A stretch of DNA of 64,000 nucleotides from Candidatus Thorarchaeota archaeon (GTDB lineage: Archaea > Asgardarchaeota > Thorarchaeia > Thorarchaeales > Thorarchaeaceae), in contig RDOF01000004.1 in the NCBI GenBank assembly GCA_011365025.1, positions 62,001-126,000 on the forward strand, written 5' to 3'. The notes under the pieces are model-generated. The model saw only the letters and a program-made list of their open reading frames with translations, made no database searches and was not told the DNA's origin. Shown in pieces: positions 17,943 through 28,007 of the stretch. Made by a program: the position numbers and the translations under genes. Each line of letters begins with the position of its first letter. Positions within the stretch are counted from its first letter, which is position 1.

Positions 17943-18438
17943 ATGCCATTCACTCCATATCACCTTGGCCCTGCATTCTTGATTGGCGTAATCTTCTTTC
18001 CTGCATTAGACGTGGCAGCATTGTTGCTTTCCAGTGTGACTATAGACATAGAACCTCTCGCAATGCTGATGTTTGGTATTCCAGGTCCTCTTCATGGGTA
18101 CCTGCACACCTTCCTTGGCGCAACGGTGATGGCTATTTTGGCATCCTGCGTCGTCTGGGTGTTGCGGACTCCGTATATTTGCCCTCTCCCAAGACTCCAG
18201 CTTCGCCAGAGTGGTCATAGCGAGCATCATCGGCACCTATTCTCACATTATTCTGGATGCCTTTCTCTATCCCGAGATGAATCCTTTTTTTCCTCTTTTG
18301 GGAAATCCCCTTCTCGGGCTGATTTCATCTACAATGGTGTACCAATTCTGTGTATACTGCATGGTGTTTGGAATGGTTGTGCATGCATTGCGAATCATCT
18401 CCAGGGAATCGTTCAAGCCGCGGTTGGCCGAGTGTTAA
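17943..18438 (+). pseudogene. YdjM-like membrane-bound metal-dependent hydrolase, frameshifted
   Basis: The first part reads MPFTPYHLGPAFLIGVIFF, with DIEP and GPLHGYLHTFLGA. This matches the N-terminus of the YdjM/PF04307-type membrane hydrolases, whose His and Asp residues bind metal. Near 18155-18180 the frame breaks. The continuation is in the next frame from about 18178: FALSQDSSFARVVIASIIGTYSHIILDAF in outline, then PFFPLLGNPLLGL, ending at 18438. The two halves together give about 165 residues with four or five membrane spans. A single extra base near TATATTTGCC would explain it. The uninterrupted frame to 18506 reads as low-quality sequence after the break. It may be a true pseudogene or an assembly error. 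Confidence 0.72.
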
Positions 18439-18643
18439 GTAACATTAACGCGGTGACCCGACAGTGTTGTGAGTGGGCTTCGTCAATTGCCATAGGAGCA
18501 CGATAGCATGCCGTTAGAAAGCCACTATTATTTGCTTATATGACAAAGCTACATTCTTATTCCTGAGAATATCATCTGCCGCACACAAAGGCTGCAACAT
18601 AGCAGATTGACTAGTGTAGGCGAAATGCTCAGGAGATTTGAAG

Positions 18644-19846
18644 ATGAAGAGGGACAGAGCCCTGTGGGTACTAGCATGCCTTTCTATGTTGTTACTTTTA
18701 GCTCCACTGGTGAGCGCTGTTGAAAGGCCAATTGAACCTAATCCTCCTCCTGTACCTGACCTGATAAGGTATACAATCAGGGGATATGTAGTCAGGATGG
18801 GGACAAATCAGCCCCTGTGGTATGCATCTGTGAGTCTATACAAGAATGGAGCTGTGTTTGTCGGAACATCAACTACTAGCTCATCTGGTTATTTCAGCAT
18901 CAGCTTTACATCAGTCAAACCAGCTTATGTGACAATGGTCGTATCGTGCTGGGGGTATCACACCTATACCAGAATTATCAACATCGGTACAGGCAACATT
19001 ATCGGTACTGGGAACACCTACCTTACATCGAAACTGGCAAGCGCCGTGGTTGTTGGAATCTCGGATTATGAAGTGGGCGGCGATCTACATTATGCCGATG
19101 AGGATGCCACGGATTGGTGCAATATCCTCTCCTCCCTAGGGTATGACATTCGTGTATTGGGGGATACTCACCCTGAGAACTACCCCAGGTGGGATGGTCT
19201 CGCAACAAAGGCAAACTTGAGGAGCCACATCGATAGAATGGCCTATAACGCTGGCCCTGGTGACAAACTGGCGATAACATTTGCGTGTCACGGTGGACCT
19301 GTGGAAATTTCAAATGATGATGAGGGATACGTGGCCACTTGGGAGGGTGAGTGCACACAGTATCACGATGATGAGTTCTACGGTGATTTGTTGGGCACAC
19401 AGGCTTCACAGGTGTTTGTTTTTATGGACACCTGTCGATCAGGATCGTTCATTGATGAGTTTCAAGATGACACAACCGGCTTGGGCGAAAAAACATTCAT
19501 TTCAACCGCTGTCCCTTGGGATGGTTTGGCATTTGACATGTATGGGATTGATCATAACACAATTCCTAATGGTGCATGGACGCACTTCTTTGTCACCGAG
19601 TGTATAGAAACTCCCGGTGATACTGTGGAGAATTGCTTTGATAATGCCTTTTCCTCTTTTTACCACTGGTATGTTGATGGGCCATATAATGCCGGTCATG
19701 TCATACTCTGGTACGACGAACAAGGCATCCAGACATGGATTCGCGTTTATTGGGAATGGCCTCCTGGCAGCGGTGAAGATCCCGGCCCTGGTGTGGGTTT
19801 ACCGCAATGCTTTGATGGCAATACCGGAGTGAATTTCTATCTCTGA
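18644..19846 (+). CDS. Secreted caspase-like (C14) protease
   Basis: 400 residues from ATG 18644, 8 nt after AGGAG; TTG 18638 is in frame but too near. A signal peptide (about 1-25) is followed by a Pro-rich stretch. A carboxypeptidase-regulatory-like beta domain (about 43-125) contains SLYKNG and TTSSSGYFSIS. The caspase-fold domain begins with ASAVVVGISDY, has ADEDATDW, and carries the dyad His216 in ITFACHGG and Cys264 in VFMDTCRSGS. Such metacaspase/orthocaspase-type enzymes cut after basic residues or Asp. Here the enzyme is exported, so it probably acts on surface or environmental proteins. The C-terminal tail is Gly/Pro-rich. Confidence 0.88.
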   Translation: MKRDRALWVLACLSMLLLLAPLVSAVERPIEPNPPPVPDLIRYTIRGYVVRMGTNQPLWYASVSLYKNGAVFVGTSTTSSSGYFSISFTSVKPAYVTMVVSCWGYHTYTRIINIGTGNIIGTGNTYLTSKLASAVVVGISDYEVGGDLHYADEDATDWCNILSSLGYDIRVLGDTHPENYPRWDGLATKANLRSHIDRMAYNAGPGDKLAITFACHGGPVEISNDDEGYVATWEGECTQYHDDEFYGDLLGTQASQVFVFMDTCRSGSFIDEFQDDTTGLGEKTFISTAVPWDGLAFDMYGIDHNTIPNGAWTHFFVTECIETPGDTVENCFDNAFSSFYHWYVDGPYNAGHVILWYDEQGIQTWIRVYWEWPPGSGEDPGPGVGLPQCFDGNTGVNFYL

Positions 19847-19863
19847 AATTCCAAAGAGAATAT

Positions 19864-19897
19864 TGGCTCCTTTCCATTGGAGCCACTCCTTTTTTTT
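19864..19897 (+). terminator. Terminator after the caspase-like gene
   Basis: TGGCTCC (19864-19870) pairs with GGAGCCA (19879-19885), a 7 bp stem with an 8 nt loop, followed by CTCC and a run of eight T. It begins 17 bp after the stop codon. The rest of the 310-base gap to uvrB shows no gene. A TATA-like GTGATATATCG is at about 19952-19962, rather far from uvrB. Confidence 0.75.
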
Positions 19898-20157
19898 CTT
19901 CGTAAGTAGCATCCAATTCTATAGTTTTCAGCACTCGGCGTTTCCGAGTGTTAGTGATATATCGAGCTTCATCAGAGAACCACCCCTCACACCTGATACT
20001 TTCGACCAACTCTCTCGGGTATGTTCGTCCCGTGCAGCGAACTTGCCTTGACATCAATTTACTAGTAGAAGCTCCGAAGTTGTGAAACCGCGTGTGGCAG
20101 GTACCATAACTCTTACTTGGAGTCAGGTGTGAGCAGAACTGACGCGAGGCAACGTGG

Positions 20158-22143
20158 ATGACAGACTTTAGACTGAAAGCTCCCTTCGAACCCACTGGAG
20201 ACCAACCCCAGGCGATTGAGAAACTAGTGGAGGGACTAGAGAGCGGTCTTCGGCATCAAACACTGCTAGGCGTCACTGGGTCGGGTAAGACCTTCACCAT
20301 GGCGAATGTCATCGAGCAGTACAACAAGCCAACGCTGGTCATCTCGCACAACAAGACCCTCGCTGCACAGCTGGCTTCGGAGTACAAGCAGTTCTTCCCA
20401 GACAACTGCACGGAGTTCTTTGTTTCCTATTATGACTATTATCAACCGGAAGCCTACGTTCCCTCAAAGGACATGTACATTGAGAAGGAGGCCGACATCA
20501 ACGCGGAGATTGAGCGACTCCGCCACTCCGCCACAAACTCCTTGAGGTCTCGGAATGATACTATTGTTGTTGCCTCGGTTTCCTGCATCTATGGAATTGG
20601 CAACCCCTCTGAGTACGATTACTTCCGAATGATGGTAGAGGTCAACAAAGAGGTGGAAAGACGTGAGCTACTTGAGCGTCTTGTGGCCATGCAGTACGAG
20701 CGCAATGATATGGATGTCAAACCCGGGTCATTCAGGGTCAGGGGTGATGTGATAGATGTATGTCCTTCTGGGTCAAAATCATACATTCGTGTTGAGCTTG
20801 ATGGTGCCAAGATTGATCGACTCTCTGTTCTTGATGCATTAACCTCGCGCCGCCTTGAGAACCTGAACTGGTATGAGTTCCCTCCAGCGAAGCATCACAT
20901 CGCCCAGAGGGAACGTGTTATTGAAGCTCTTGAATTAATAGAAGCTGAGATGCATGAACGAGTGGATTGGTTCAGGAAGCAGGGGAAGCTCGTGGAGGCT
21001 GATAGACTCAAGCGTCGAACACTCTATGACATGGAGATGCTGAGAGAGACCGGTACTTGCCAGGGTGTGGAGAACTACTCCCGTTTCATAGATGGGAGAA
21101 ATGAAGGAGAGAAAACATACACACTGCTCGACTATTTTCCGAGTGACTTCTTGCTGATTATTGACGAGAGCCACATGACCATTCCTCAGGTACGAGGGAT
21201 GTATCACGGAGACCTTTCGCGAAAGCAGAATCTTGTGGAGTACGGATTCAGACTCCCCTCGGCTTTCGACAATCGCCCTCTGAAGTTTCACGAGTTCGAG
21301 GAGTACATGAAACACGTGATTTACACCAGTGCTACTCCCGGACCCTACGAGCGAAAGGTCAGTCAGCAGATTGTGGAGCAGCTGGTTCGGCCCACCGGGA
21401 TCGTTGACCCCGAGATACAGGTCAAACCGGTGGTAGGGCAGGTTGATCACCTGCTCGGAGAAATCCGCACCACAACGGGACAGGGCAACAGAATACTTGT
21501 GACAACGCTCACGAAGAAGACCGCAGAAATGCTCTCGGAGTACTTAGTCGAGAATGGCGTGCGCGCCAGATACTTGCACTCTGACATAGGAACCGTTGAG
21601 CGCATTGAGATCATCCGGCAGCTGAGGCAAGGCAAGTTCGATGTTCTGGTTGGCATCAACCTTCTTCGAGAGGGCCTCGACCTGCCTGAGGTCGGCCTTG
21701 TTGCTATTCTGGATGCGGATAAGGAGGGTTTCCTGAGAACAGACTGGGCACTGATACAGACTATGGGCAGAGCGTCCAGAAACGAAAGCGGGCGTGTCAT
21801 CCTTTACGGTGATCATATCTCTGACGCCATGCAGTCTGCTATTGATGAGACCAACAGGCGAAGAATCTATCAGATGCGCTACAATGAGGAGTATGGTGTT
21901 ACTCCGAGGTCCATCGAGAAGACAATTCATGATATTGCTGAGGGCATCGCGTCAAGGGACAAGACGGTTCAAACCGAGATTGGGGACTTTGATCCTTTCG
22001 AGATGGAGGACCTTGCAGATTACATAATCGATTTGGAAGAGCAAATGAAGGAGGCAGCTAGAGAACTCGAGTTCGAGAGGGCTGCTAAGCTTCGCGACCA
22101 GATAATGGGACTTAGAAAACGAATTGAGGGTTACGAGAAGTGA
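20158..22143 (+). CDS. uvrB: Excinuclease ABC subunit UvrB
   Basis: 661 residues, the usual length. Walker A GVTGSGKT (about 39-46) is followed by the damage-probing beta-hairpin region (FVSYYDYYQPEAYVPSKD, then DMYIEKEADINAEIERLRHSAT in outline). The helicase motifs DESHMTIPQ, TSATPGPYE, and GINLLREGLDLPEV with QTMGRASRN follow. The C-terminal UVR motif (DLEEQMKEAARELEFERAAKLRDQI in outline) binds UvrC. UvrB receives damaged DNA from UvrA and positions UvrC for incision. Its stop overlaps the start of uvrA (GTGA). The set is bacterial in type, so an ancestral transfer from bacteria is likely. Confidence 0.97.
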   Translation: MTDFRLKAPFEPTGDQPQAIEKLVEGLESGLRHQTLLGVTGSGKTFTMANVIEQYNKPTLVISHNKTLAAQLASEYKQFFPDNCTEFFVSYYDYYQPEAYVPSKDMYIEKEADINAEIERLRHSATNSLRSRNDTIVVASVSCIYGIGNPSEYDYFRMMVEVNKEVERRELLERLVAMQYERNDMDVKPGSFRVRGDVIDVCPSGSKSYIRVELDGAKIDRLSVLDALTSRRLENLNWYEFPPAKHHIAQRERVIEALELIEAEMHERVDWFRKQGKLVEADRLKRRTLYDMEMLRETGTCQGVENYSRFIDGRNEGEKTYTLLDYFPSDFLLIIDESHMTIPQVRGMYHGDLSRKQNLVEYGFRLPSAFDNRPLKFHEFEEYMKHVIYTSATPGPYERKVSQQIVEQLVRPTGIVDPEIQVKPVVGQVDHLLGEIRTTTGQGNRILVTTLTKKTAEMLSEYLVENGVRARYLHSDIGTVERIEIIRQLRQGKFDVLVGINLLREGLDLPEVGLVAILDADKEGFLRTDWALIQTMGRASRNESGRVILYGDHISDAMQSAIDETNRRRIYQMRYNEEYGVTPRSIEKTIHDIAEGIASRDKTVQTEIGDFDPFEMEDLADYIIDLEEQMKEAARELEFERAAKLRDQIMGLRKRIEGYEK

Positions 22144-25034
22144 AGGCAGCATCAGCGACTGAAACCACAGGCCGTCTCGATGAAATAGATGGTCCTAGGT
22201 CTATAGTCGTGATGGGTGCCTCCGAGAATAACTTACGGCATATCAATGTCGAGATCCCAAAGAACAGCCTCACTGTGGTGACGGGGGTCTCTGGGTCGGG
22301 CAAGTCATCGCTCGTATTCGATACAATCTTTGCTGAAGGCCAACGAAGGTTCATTGAGTCATTATCACCCTATGCCCGTCAGTTCCTCGGCATGCTCGAG
22401 AAGCCTAAGGTGGACTTCATGTCAGGTCTTTCACCTTCCATTTCAATCGACCAGAAGAGCGTGGGACGGAACCCAAGAAGCACCGTTGGCACAATAACAG
22501 AGATCTATGACTTTCTCCGGCTTCTCTACGCGCGAGTCGGCGTTCCTCACTGTCCGCAATGCGGAAAGGAGATAGAGCCCCAGACATCGCAGCAGATTGT
22601 AGATAGAGTGCTTCAGCTTGAGGAAGGAACCCGCATCATGGTGCTGGCTCCTATTGTCCGAGGTAGGAAGGGTGAGTATCGAAAGGAGTTCCGTGACTTG
22701 CTCAAACAGGGCTTCACAAGAGCCCGCGTTGACGGCGAGATGATTGAGATTCAGGAGGGTCTCTCACTCGACAGGTACTTTGAACACACTATCGAAGTGG
22801 TCATCGACCGCCTGCAAGTCGCACCTTCCGAGCGTGGTCGTATATCAGAGGCCGTAGAGGCTTCACTGAAGATGGCCGAGGGTGTGGTCACCATCTCGAA
22901 AGATGATGGAGACCTGACCCTCTCTGAGCAGTTTGCCTGTGTTGAGTGTGGCATCAGCCTTCCAGAGATGGAGCCGCGTATCTTCTCATGGAACACACCT
23001 CAGGGCGCCTGTCCGAACTGCACTGGTATCGGAGTAGTTCGTGAGTTTGACCAGAAGAAGTTCATCCGTGATGAGAATCTGACTCTTCGCGAAGGTGCAA
23101 TGATTCCGGACAACTGGGTGCTCAAACGGAAGGTCTTCAAGAAGGTTGGAGAGAAGTACGGCTTTGATGTGGATACACCTTGGAAGGACCTCACTGAGGA
23201 ACAGAAGCACGTCATCTTCTGGGGCGATGAGGAGAAGTTCGACGAGGTCTGGACAGGCGATAACGAACGATACGGCGTGAAGTACGAGGGACATTTCAAG
23301 AGGTCCTATGAAGGATTCATTCCACGTCAAATCAGAGTCTACAGAAGTACAAAGTCGGAGTTCCGAAGACGCGAGATAGAGCGTTTCATGTCTGAACAGA
23401 CCTGTCCTGTCTGCAAGGGGCATCGCATCCGACCTGAGTCCCTAGCTGTCACTTTTGGCGGCCGATCGATTGCAGACCTTGACAAGCTCTCAGTCCGAGC
23501 TCTTCAGGAGTTCTTCAACGGGGTGACGGTTCCGAGGCGTTTCAAGCCGGTTTCCGACCCCATTCTTCGCGAGATACAGGGGCGCATTGGCTTTCTCAGA
23601 GACGTAGGCCTAGACTATCTCACACTCAACAGGACCGCCCCGTCCCTAGCCGGGGGTGAGGCACAGAGAATACGACTAGCGAGTCAGATTGGTTCGAACC
23701 TTGTTGGGATCACCTACGTCTGCGACGAGCCCTCGATCGGTCTTCATGCTCGTGACAATCAGCGGCTGCTGAGGTCTCTCACACGCCTACGAGACCTTGG
23801 AAACACAGTCCTCGTTGTCGAACATGACGAAGAGACCATGCGAGCTGCCGATTACATTATTGACCTTGGTCCAGGCGCGGGAGCTGAGGGTGGTGAAGTC
23901 GTTGTTGCTGGGACGCTTGACAATGTCCTGAAGTGCAAGGACTCGCTTACTTCACGATTCCTCCGTGCTGATGATTACATTGAGGTGCCCTCTGAGAGGA
24001 GAAAACCCAATGGCCGCTACCTCACTATTAAGGGCGCGCGGCATAATAATCTGAAGAACCTAAATGTGAATATCCCTCTAGGGATGTTCATCTGTGTTAC
24101 GGGGGTTTCGGGCTCAGGTAAGTCAAGCTTGATTGTAGAAACCCTCCAGCGAGAGCTTGCGCAGAAGTTCCATAATGCAGAGGCCGAACCTGGCGAGTTC
24201 GACGAACTTGAGGGGTGGAAGCAGTTGGACAAGGTGATTGTGATAGACCAGAGCCCCATAGGTCGTACGCCTCGGTCGAATCCTGCCACTTATACTGGAT
24301 TATGGTCCCCACTCAGGGATATGTTCTCCGACCTGCCAGAGTCAAAGATTCGAGGCTACAAACCGGGACGCTTCAGCTTCAATGTGAAGGGTGGTCGTTG
24401 TGAGAAGTGCAAGGGAGCCGGCGTTGAGGTTATTATGATGCAGTTCCTTCCTCCTGTTGAGGTAACATGCACCGAATGCAAAGGCAGAAGATACAACCGA
24501 GAGACCCTTCAGGTTCGCTTCAAAGGAAAGAACATCGCTGACATTCTTGATATGAGGATTGATGAGGCGCTCGATTTCTTTGAGGGAATCCCCTCGATTC
24601 GTCGGCGCCTTGAAACTTTGTGTGCGGTCGGTATGGGTTACATCAAACTCGGTCAGTCTGCTACAACTTTGAGCGGCGGTGAAGCACAGCGTGTAAAGCT
24701 GAGCAAGTTTCTCTCGAGACCTGCTACAGGTCAAACAATCATCCTATTGGATGAACCCACAACTGGTTTGCATTTCGCTGATATCCGAAAACTACTTGAG
24801 GTGCTCCATCGGCTCGTTGACCTGGGCAACACCGTGCTTGTCATAGAGCACCAGCTGGATGTAGTCAAGACAGCTGATTGGGTAATTGACTTAGGGCCTG
24901 AAGGAGGCGACGAGGGAGGATATCTTGTTGCGGAAGGGTCACCCGAAGACATAGTGGCGTGTGATGAATCGTTTACGGGAAGTTACCTGAAAGGTATTCT
25001 GAAGTCTGGCGAAGAACGGAGGGGGAAGAAATGA
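22140..25034 (+). CDS. uvrA: Excinuclease ABC subunit UvrA (first copy)
   Basis: 964 residues from GTG 22140, overlapping uvrB by 4 bp. It contains two ABC ATPase halves: Walker A GVSGSGKSSL near the N-terminus and again near residue 650, signatures LAGGEAQRIRLA and LSGGEAQRVKLS, and Walker B CDEPSIGLHARD and LDEPTTGLHFAD. Zinc-binding Cys pairs occur at CPQC, CVEC/CPNC, CPVC and CEKCKGAG/CTECKG. The region after the first pair (IMVLAPIVRGRKGEY) matches the UvrB-binding domain, so this is a class I enzyme. UvrA dimers find lesions and load UvrB. It overlaps the second uvrA by 4 bp. Confidence 0.96.
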   Translation: MKAASATETTGRLDEIDGPRSIVVMGASENNLRHINVEIPKNSLTVVTGVSGSGKSSLVFDTIFAEGQRRFIESLSPYARQFLGMLEKPKVDFMSGLSPSISIDQKSVGRNPRSTVGTITEIYDFLRLLYARVGVPHCPQCGKEIEPQTSQQIVDRVLQLEEGTRIMVLAPIVRGRKGEYRKEFRDLLKQGFTRARVDGEMIEIQEGLSLDRYFEHTIEVVIDRLQVAPSERGRISEAVEASLKMAEGVVTISKDDGDLTLSEQFACVECGISLPEMEPRIFSWNTPQGACPNCTGIGVVREFDQKKFIRDENLTLREGAMIPDNWVLKRKVFKKVGEKYGFDVDTPWKDLTEEQKHVIFWGDEEKFDEVWTGDNERYGVKYEGHFKRSYEGFIPRQIRVYRSTKSEFRRREIERFMSEQTCPVCKGHRIRPESLAVTFGGRSIADLDKLSVRALQEFFNGVTVPRRFKPVSDPILREIQGRIGFLRDVGLDYLTLNRTAPSLAGGEAQRIRLASQIGSNLVGITYVCDEPSIGLHARDNQRLLRSLTRLRDLGNTVLVVEHDEETMRAADYIIDLGPGAGAEGGEVVVAGTLDNVLKCKDSLTSRFLRADDYIEVPSERRKPNGRYLTIKGARHNNLKNLNVNIPLGMFICVTGVSGSGKSSLIVETLQRELAQKFHNAEAEPGEFDELEGWKQLDKVIVIDQSPIGRTPRSNPATYTGLWSPLRDMFSDLPESKIRGYKPGRFSFNVKGGRCEKCKGAGVEVIMMQFLPPVEVTCTECKGRRYNRETLQVRFKGKNIADILDMRIDEALDFFEGIPSIRRRLETLCAVGMGYIKLGQSATTLSGGEAQRVKLSKFLSRPATGQTIILLDEPTTGLHFADIRKLLEVLHRLVDLGNTVLVIEHQLDVVKTADWVIDLGPEGGDEGGYLVAEGSPEDIVACDESFTGSYLKGILKSGEERRGKK

Positions 25035-27889
25035 CTGGCTACATCAAAGTACGTAAGGCTGAGGAGCACAACCTCAAGTCGGTTGATGTAGACATTCCTA
25101 GAGACCGGCTTGTGGTCGTCACTGGCCCCTCTGGCTCTGGAAAGAGCACCCTTGTCTTTGACACTATCTTCGCTGAGGGGCAACGCAGGTATGTCGAGTC
25201 ACTCTCCTCCTATGCAAGAAGGTTCTTGGGCCGCTTGGACAAGCCAAAGGTCGACAAGATCACAGGACTGCCACCCGCCATATCCATTGAGCAGAAAGGA
25301 CGGACGAAGAACCCCCGAAGCACCGTTGGCACAAGCACAGAGATTCACGACTATCTTCGTCTTCTATACGCGAACGTTGGCACGCCTCATTGTGTCAAAT
25401 GCGGTAAGCCCATGGAGCAGCTCACCGCGGAATCTGCCGCGAAACTACTCCTGGAGGAGAATGGCGGTCAGAGAATACTCATTCTGTCTCCAGTAGTTCG
25501 TGATGAGCCTGGAAAACATGAGGAAATCCTAGAAAGTCTCCTGAAGAATGGGTTTGTAAGAGTCCGACTGGATGGTGAGGTGCATGATATCGAAGGTTTG
25601 GAGATTGATGGTCGCAAGAAGCACAACATGGAAGTCGTGGTTGACCGCCTCGAACTGAGCCAGAAAATTCGAGAGCGCCTTATCGGTTCACTGGAGACCG
25701 CCCTCGAAACCGGCCAAGGCGCTGCCATTGTTGCCAGGGAGAATGAGGCTGACCTGACCTTTGCTGAACAGCTCATGTGTCCCAGCTGTGGAATTCAATA
25801 TGAGAAATTGGGTCCAAAGGCCTTCTCCTATAATCGACCTGACGGAGCCTGCCAAGTATGCAACGGTCTTGGAGTGACAATGTCAATTGAGCCCGACACA
25901 ATTGTGCCCGATGAATCGATGACTATTCGTGATGTCAGCAGGAGAGTAAATGCAGGAGAGCGTCCATGGTTCCTTAAGCGGCTAGAGGCCCTTGGCGAAA
26001 TAATTGGGTTCACTCTCGAAACCCGTTGGAATGAACTCACCGAATCTCAGGTGGAAACCCTCCTATGGGGCAGGCCGGAGTATACTCTCCACTATGTTAT
26101 GGAGAAGGACGATTCCCATTGGGAAATGACTCGGAAGTGGTTTGGCTTTATACCATGGCTAGAGAAGCTCTTTGAGGATGCCAAGAGTACTGAGAAGCTA
26201 TACTACCAATGGCGCGCTCGCCACATAGCTAATGTGCTCTCAAGAAGCGTGCAATGCGAGGCCTGCAAAGGTCGAAAGCTCAAGCCGGAGAGTCTTGCAG
26301 TCACCGTGGCCGGGAAGTCGATTGATGAAGTATCATCGATGACCATTGAGGAGGCATCTTCCTTCTTTGAGAACATCATACTGAGCGACCGTGAATTGAA
26401 GATTGCTGAGCTCGTCCTGAAGGAGATTAAGGCGCGGCTGAAGTTTCTCCTCTCTGTTGGCCTTGAGTACCTGAATCTTGACCGTCTCTCGATGTCACTC
26501 TCAGGCGGTGAGAGCCAGCGCATCCGTCTTGCCACACAGATTGGCTCGGCGCTTACAGGGGTTCTCTATTGTCTGGATGAGCCCTCCGTGGGTCTTCATC
26601 CTCGGGATATCAACCGACTTATCGAGACCTTCTATCACCTACGGTCTCTTGGTAACAGCGTTGTTGTCATTGAGCATGACCGTGATACGATATATGCGGC
26701 TGACCATGTGATTGATCTGGGTCCGATGGCTGGCGTTCATGGAGGACAAATTGTGGCTGAGGGGCCGCCTTCGGAAGTCCTTGCTGACCCGAAGTCTCTC
26801 ACTGCCCAGTACCTTGCAGGAGAAAGGCAGATTCCAATTCCGACTGAGCGGAGAAATGGAAATGGACACAGCATAGTGCTGAGGGGAGCACGTCAGCACA
26901 ACCTCAAGAAAATAGACGTTGAGTTTCCCTTGGGCAGGATGATTTGTGTATCTGGCGTGTCTGGTAGCGGCAAGTCTACCTTAACCTATGAAACACTCTA
27001 CAAGGCACTGGCACGAATGATAAACGATGCAAGCGACATCCCAGGAGCATATGACTCAATTGAAGGAATTGAGAACATCGACCGCATTGTCCTGGTGGAC
27101 CAGTCGCCCATCGGGCGGACTCCCCGGTCGAATCCGGCAACATACACCAAGACCTTTGGCGACATTCGAGAGCTCTTTGCCATCATGCCCGAGGCCAAGG
27201 CAAGGGGCTTTGGGCCCAGCCGCTTCAGTTTCAACACGCGCGAGGGTCGATGTGAGAAGTGCCAAGGAAGTGGAGTTCTGACCGTTGAGATGCATTTCAT
27301 GTCAGATGTCTACATGACCTGCGACGTCTGCAAGGGCCAGCGTTTCGATCGAGAAACCCTGGAGGTATCTTACAAGGGCAAGAATATCACAGAGGTTCTT
27401 GGGATGACCATTGACGAGGCACTGGATTTCTTTGGTGACATTCCAAAGATTGCAGAGAAGCTTCAGACGCTAAGTGACGTGGGCCTGGGATATCTGGAGC
27501 TTGGCCAACCTGCCACAACCCTAAGCGGCGGTGAAGCGCAGCGCATGAAGATAGCTGCAGAACTCTCTCGTAGAACCACTGGACGTACATTATACTTAAT
27601 GGATGAACCAACGACCGGTCTCTCGGCCTCAGATGTTCACGTGTTGCTAGAGGTTCTGAACCGGCTTGTTGAGGGAGGAAACACCGTCATCATTGTGGAG
27701 CACAATCTTGAGGTCATCAAGACCGCAGATTGGCTAATAGACTTGGGTCCTGAGGGTGGAGACCGCGGTGGAGAGGTCGTGGCTGTAGGAACCCCTGAGC
27801 AGGTCTGCGAGGTCTGGAAATCCTATACGGGCAACCACCTTCGGGCGGCACTCTATGGTCCCAACGTCAAGTATGAGGCTAGAGCATAG
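25031..27889 (+). CDS. uvrA: Second UvrA paralogue
   Basis: 952 residues from ATG 25031, overlapping the first uvrA stop (ATGA). Both ATPase sites are intact: GPSGSGKSTL and GVSGSGKSTL, LSGGESQRIRLA and LSGGEAQRMKIA, CLDEPSVGLHPRD and LMDEPTTGLSASD. Zinc Cys pairs are kept (CVKC, CPSC/CQVC, CEAC, CEKCQGSG/CDVCKG). A UvrB-binding-domain-like region is also present (ILILSPVVRDEPGKH), unlike the short class II UvrA proteins that lack it. The two copies differ throughout, so the duplication is old. It may form a heterodimer with the first copy or recognise other lesions. Confidence 0.94.
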   Translation: MTGYIKVRKAEEHNLKSVDVDIPRDRLVVVTGPSGSGKSTLVFDTIFAEGQRRYVESLSSYARRFLGRLDKPKVDKITGLPPAISIEQKGRTKNPRSTVGTSTEIHDYLRLLYANVGTPHCVKCGKPMEQLTAESAAKLLLEENGGQRILILSPVVRDEPGKHEEILESLLKNGFVRVRLDGEVHDIEGLEIDGRKKHNMEVVVDRLELSQKIRERLIGSLETALETGQGAAIVARENEADLTFAEQLMCPSCGIQYEKLGPKAFSYNRPDGACQVCNGLGVTMSIEPDTIVPDESMTIRDVSRRVNAGERPWFLKRLEALGEIIGFTLETRWNELTESQVETLLWGRPEYTLHYVMEKDDSHWEMTRKWFGFIPWLEKLFEDAKSTEKLYYQWRARHIANVLSRSVQCEACKGRKLKPESLAVTVAGKSIDEVSSMTIEEASSFFENIILSDRELKIAELVLKEIKARLKFLLSVGLEYLNLDRLSMSLSGGESQRIRLATQIGSALTGVLYCLDEPSVGLHPRDINRLIETFYHLRSLGNSVVVIEHDRDTIYAADHVIDLGPMAGVHGGQIVAEGPPSEVLADPKSLTAQYLAGERQIPIPTERRNGNGHSIVLRGARQHNLKKIDVEFPLGRMICVSGVSGSGKSTLTYETLYKALARMINDASDIPGAYDSIEGIENIDRIVLVDQSPIGRTPRSNPATYTKTFGDIRELFAIMPEAKARGFGPSRFSFNTREGRCEKCQGSGVLTVEMHFMSDVYMTCDVCKGQRFDRETLEVSYKGKNITEVLGMTIDEALDFFGDIPKIAEKLQTLSDVGLGYLELGQPATTLSGGEAQRMKIAAELSRRTTGRTLYLMDEPTTGLSASDVHVLLEVLNRLVEGGNTVIIVEHNLEVIKTADWLIDLGPEGGDRGGEVVAVGTPEQVCEVWKSYTGNHLRAALYGPNVKYEARA

Positions 27890-28007
27890 GACTCCGAAAA
27901 GCTATTTTTCCATGCCAAATATCTAGTAAAACTCTCCGCAAAAAGAATCGCGCCAAATACCTCCGATTTCTCGACAAAATTACCGTATTTTGGTCCGTCT
28001 CAGTATC

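Noticed and set aside
19701..20195. 164-codon minus-strand frame between the caspase-like gene and uvrB
   Set aside because: It overlaps the ends of two well-supported genes and a terminator hairpin, and its translation is not protein-like.
22986..23423. 145-codon frame antisense to uvrA
   Set aside because: Shadow of a conserved gene; no binding site and no motif.
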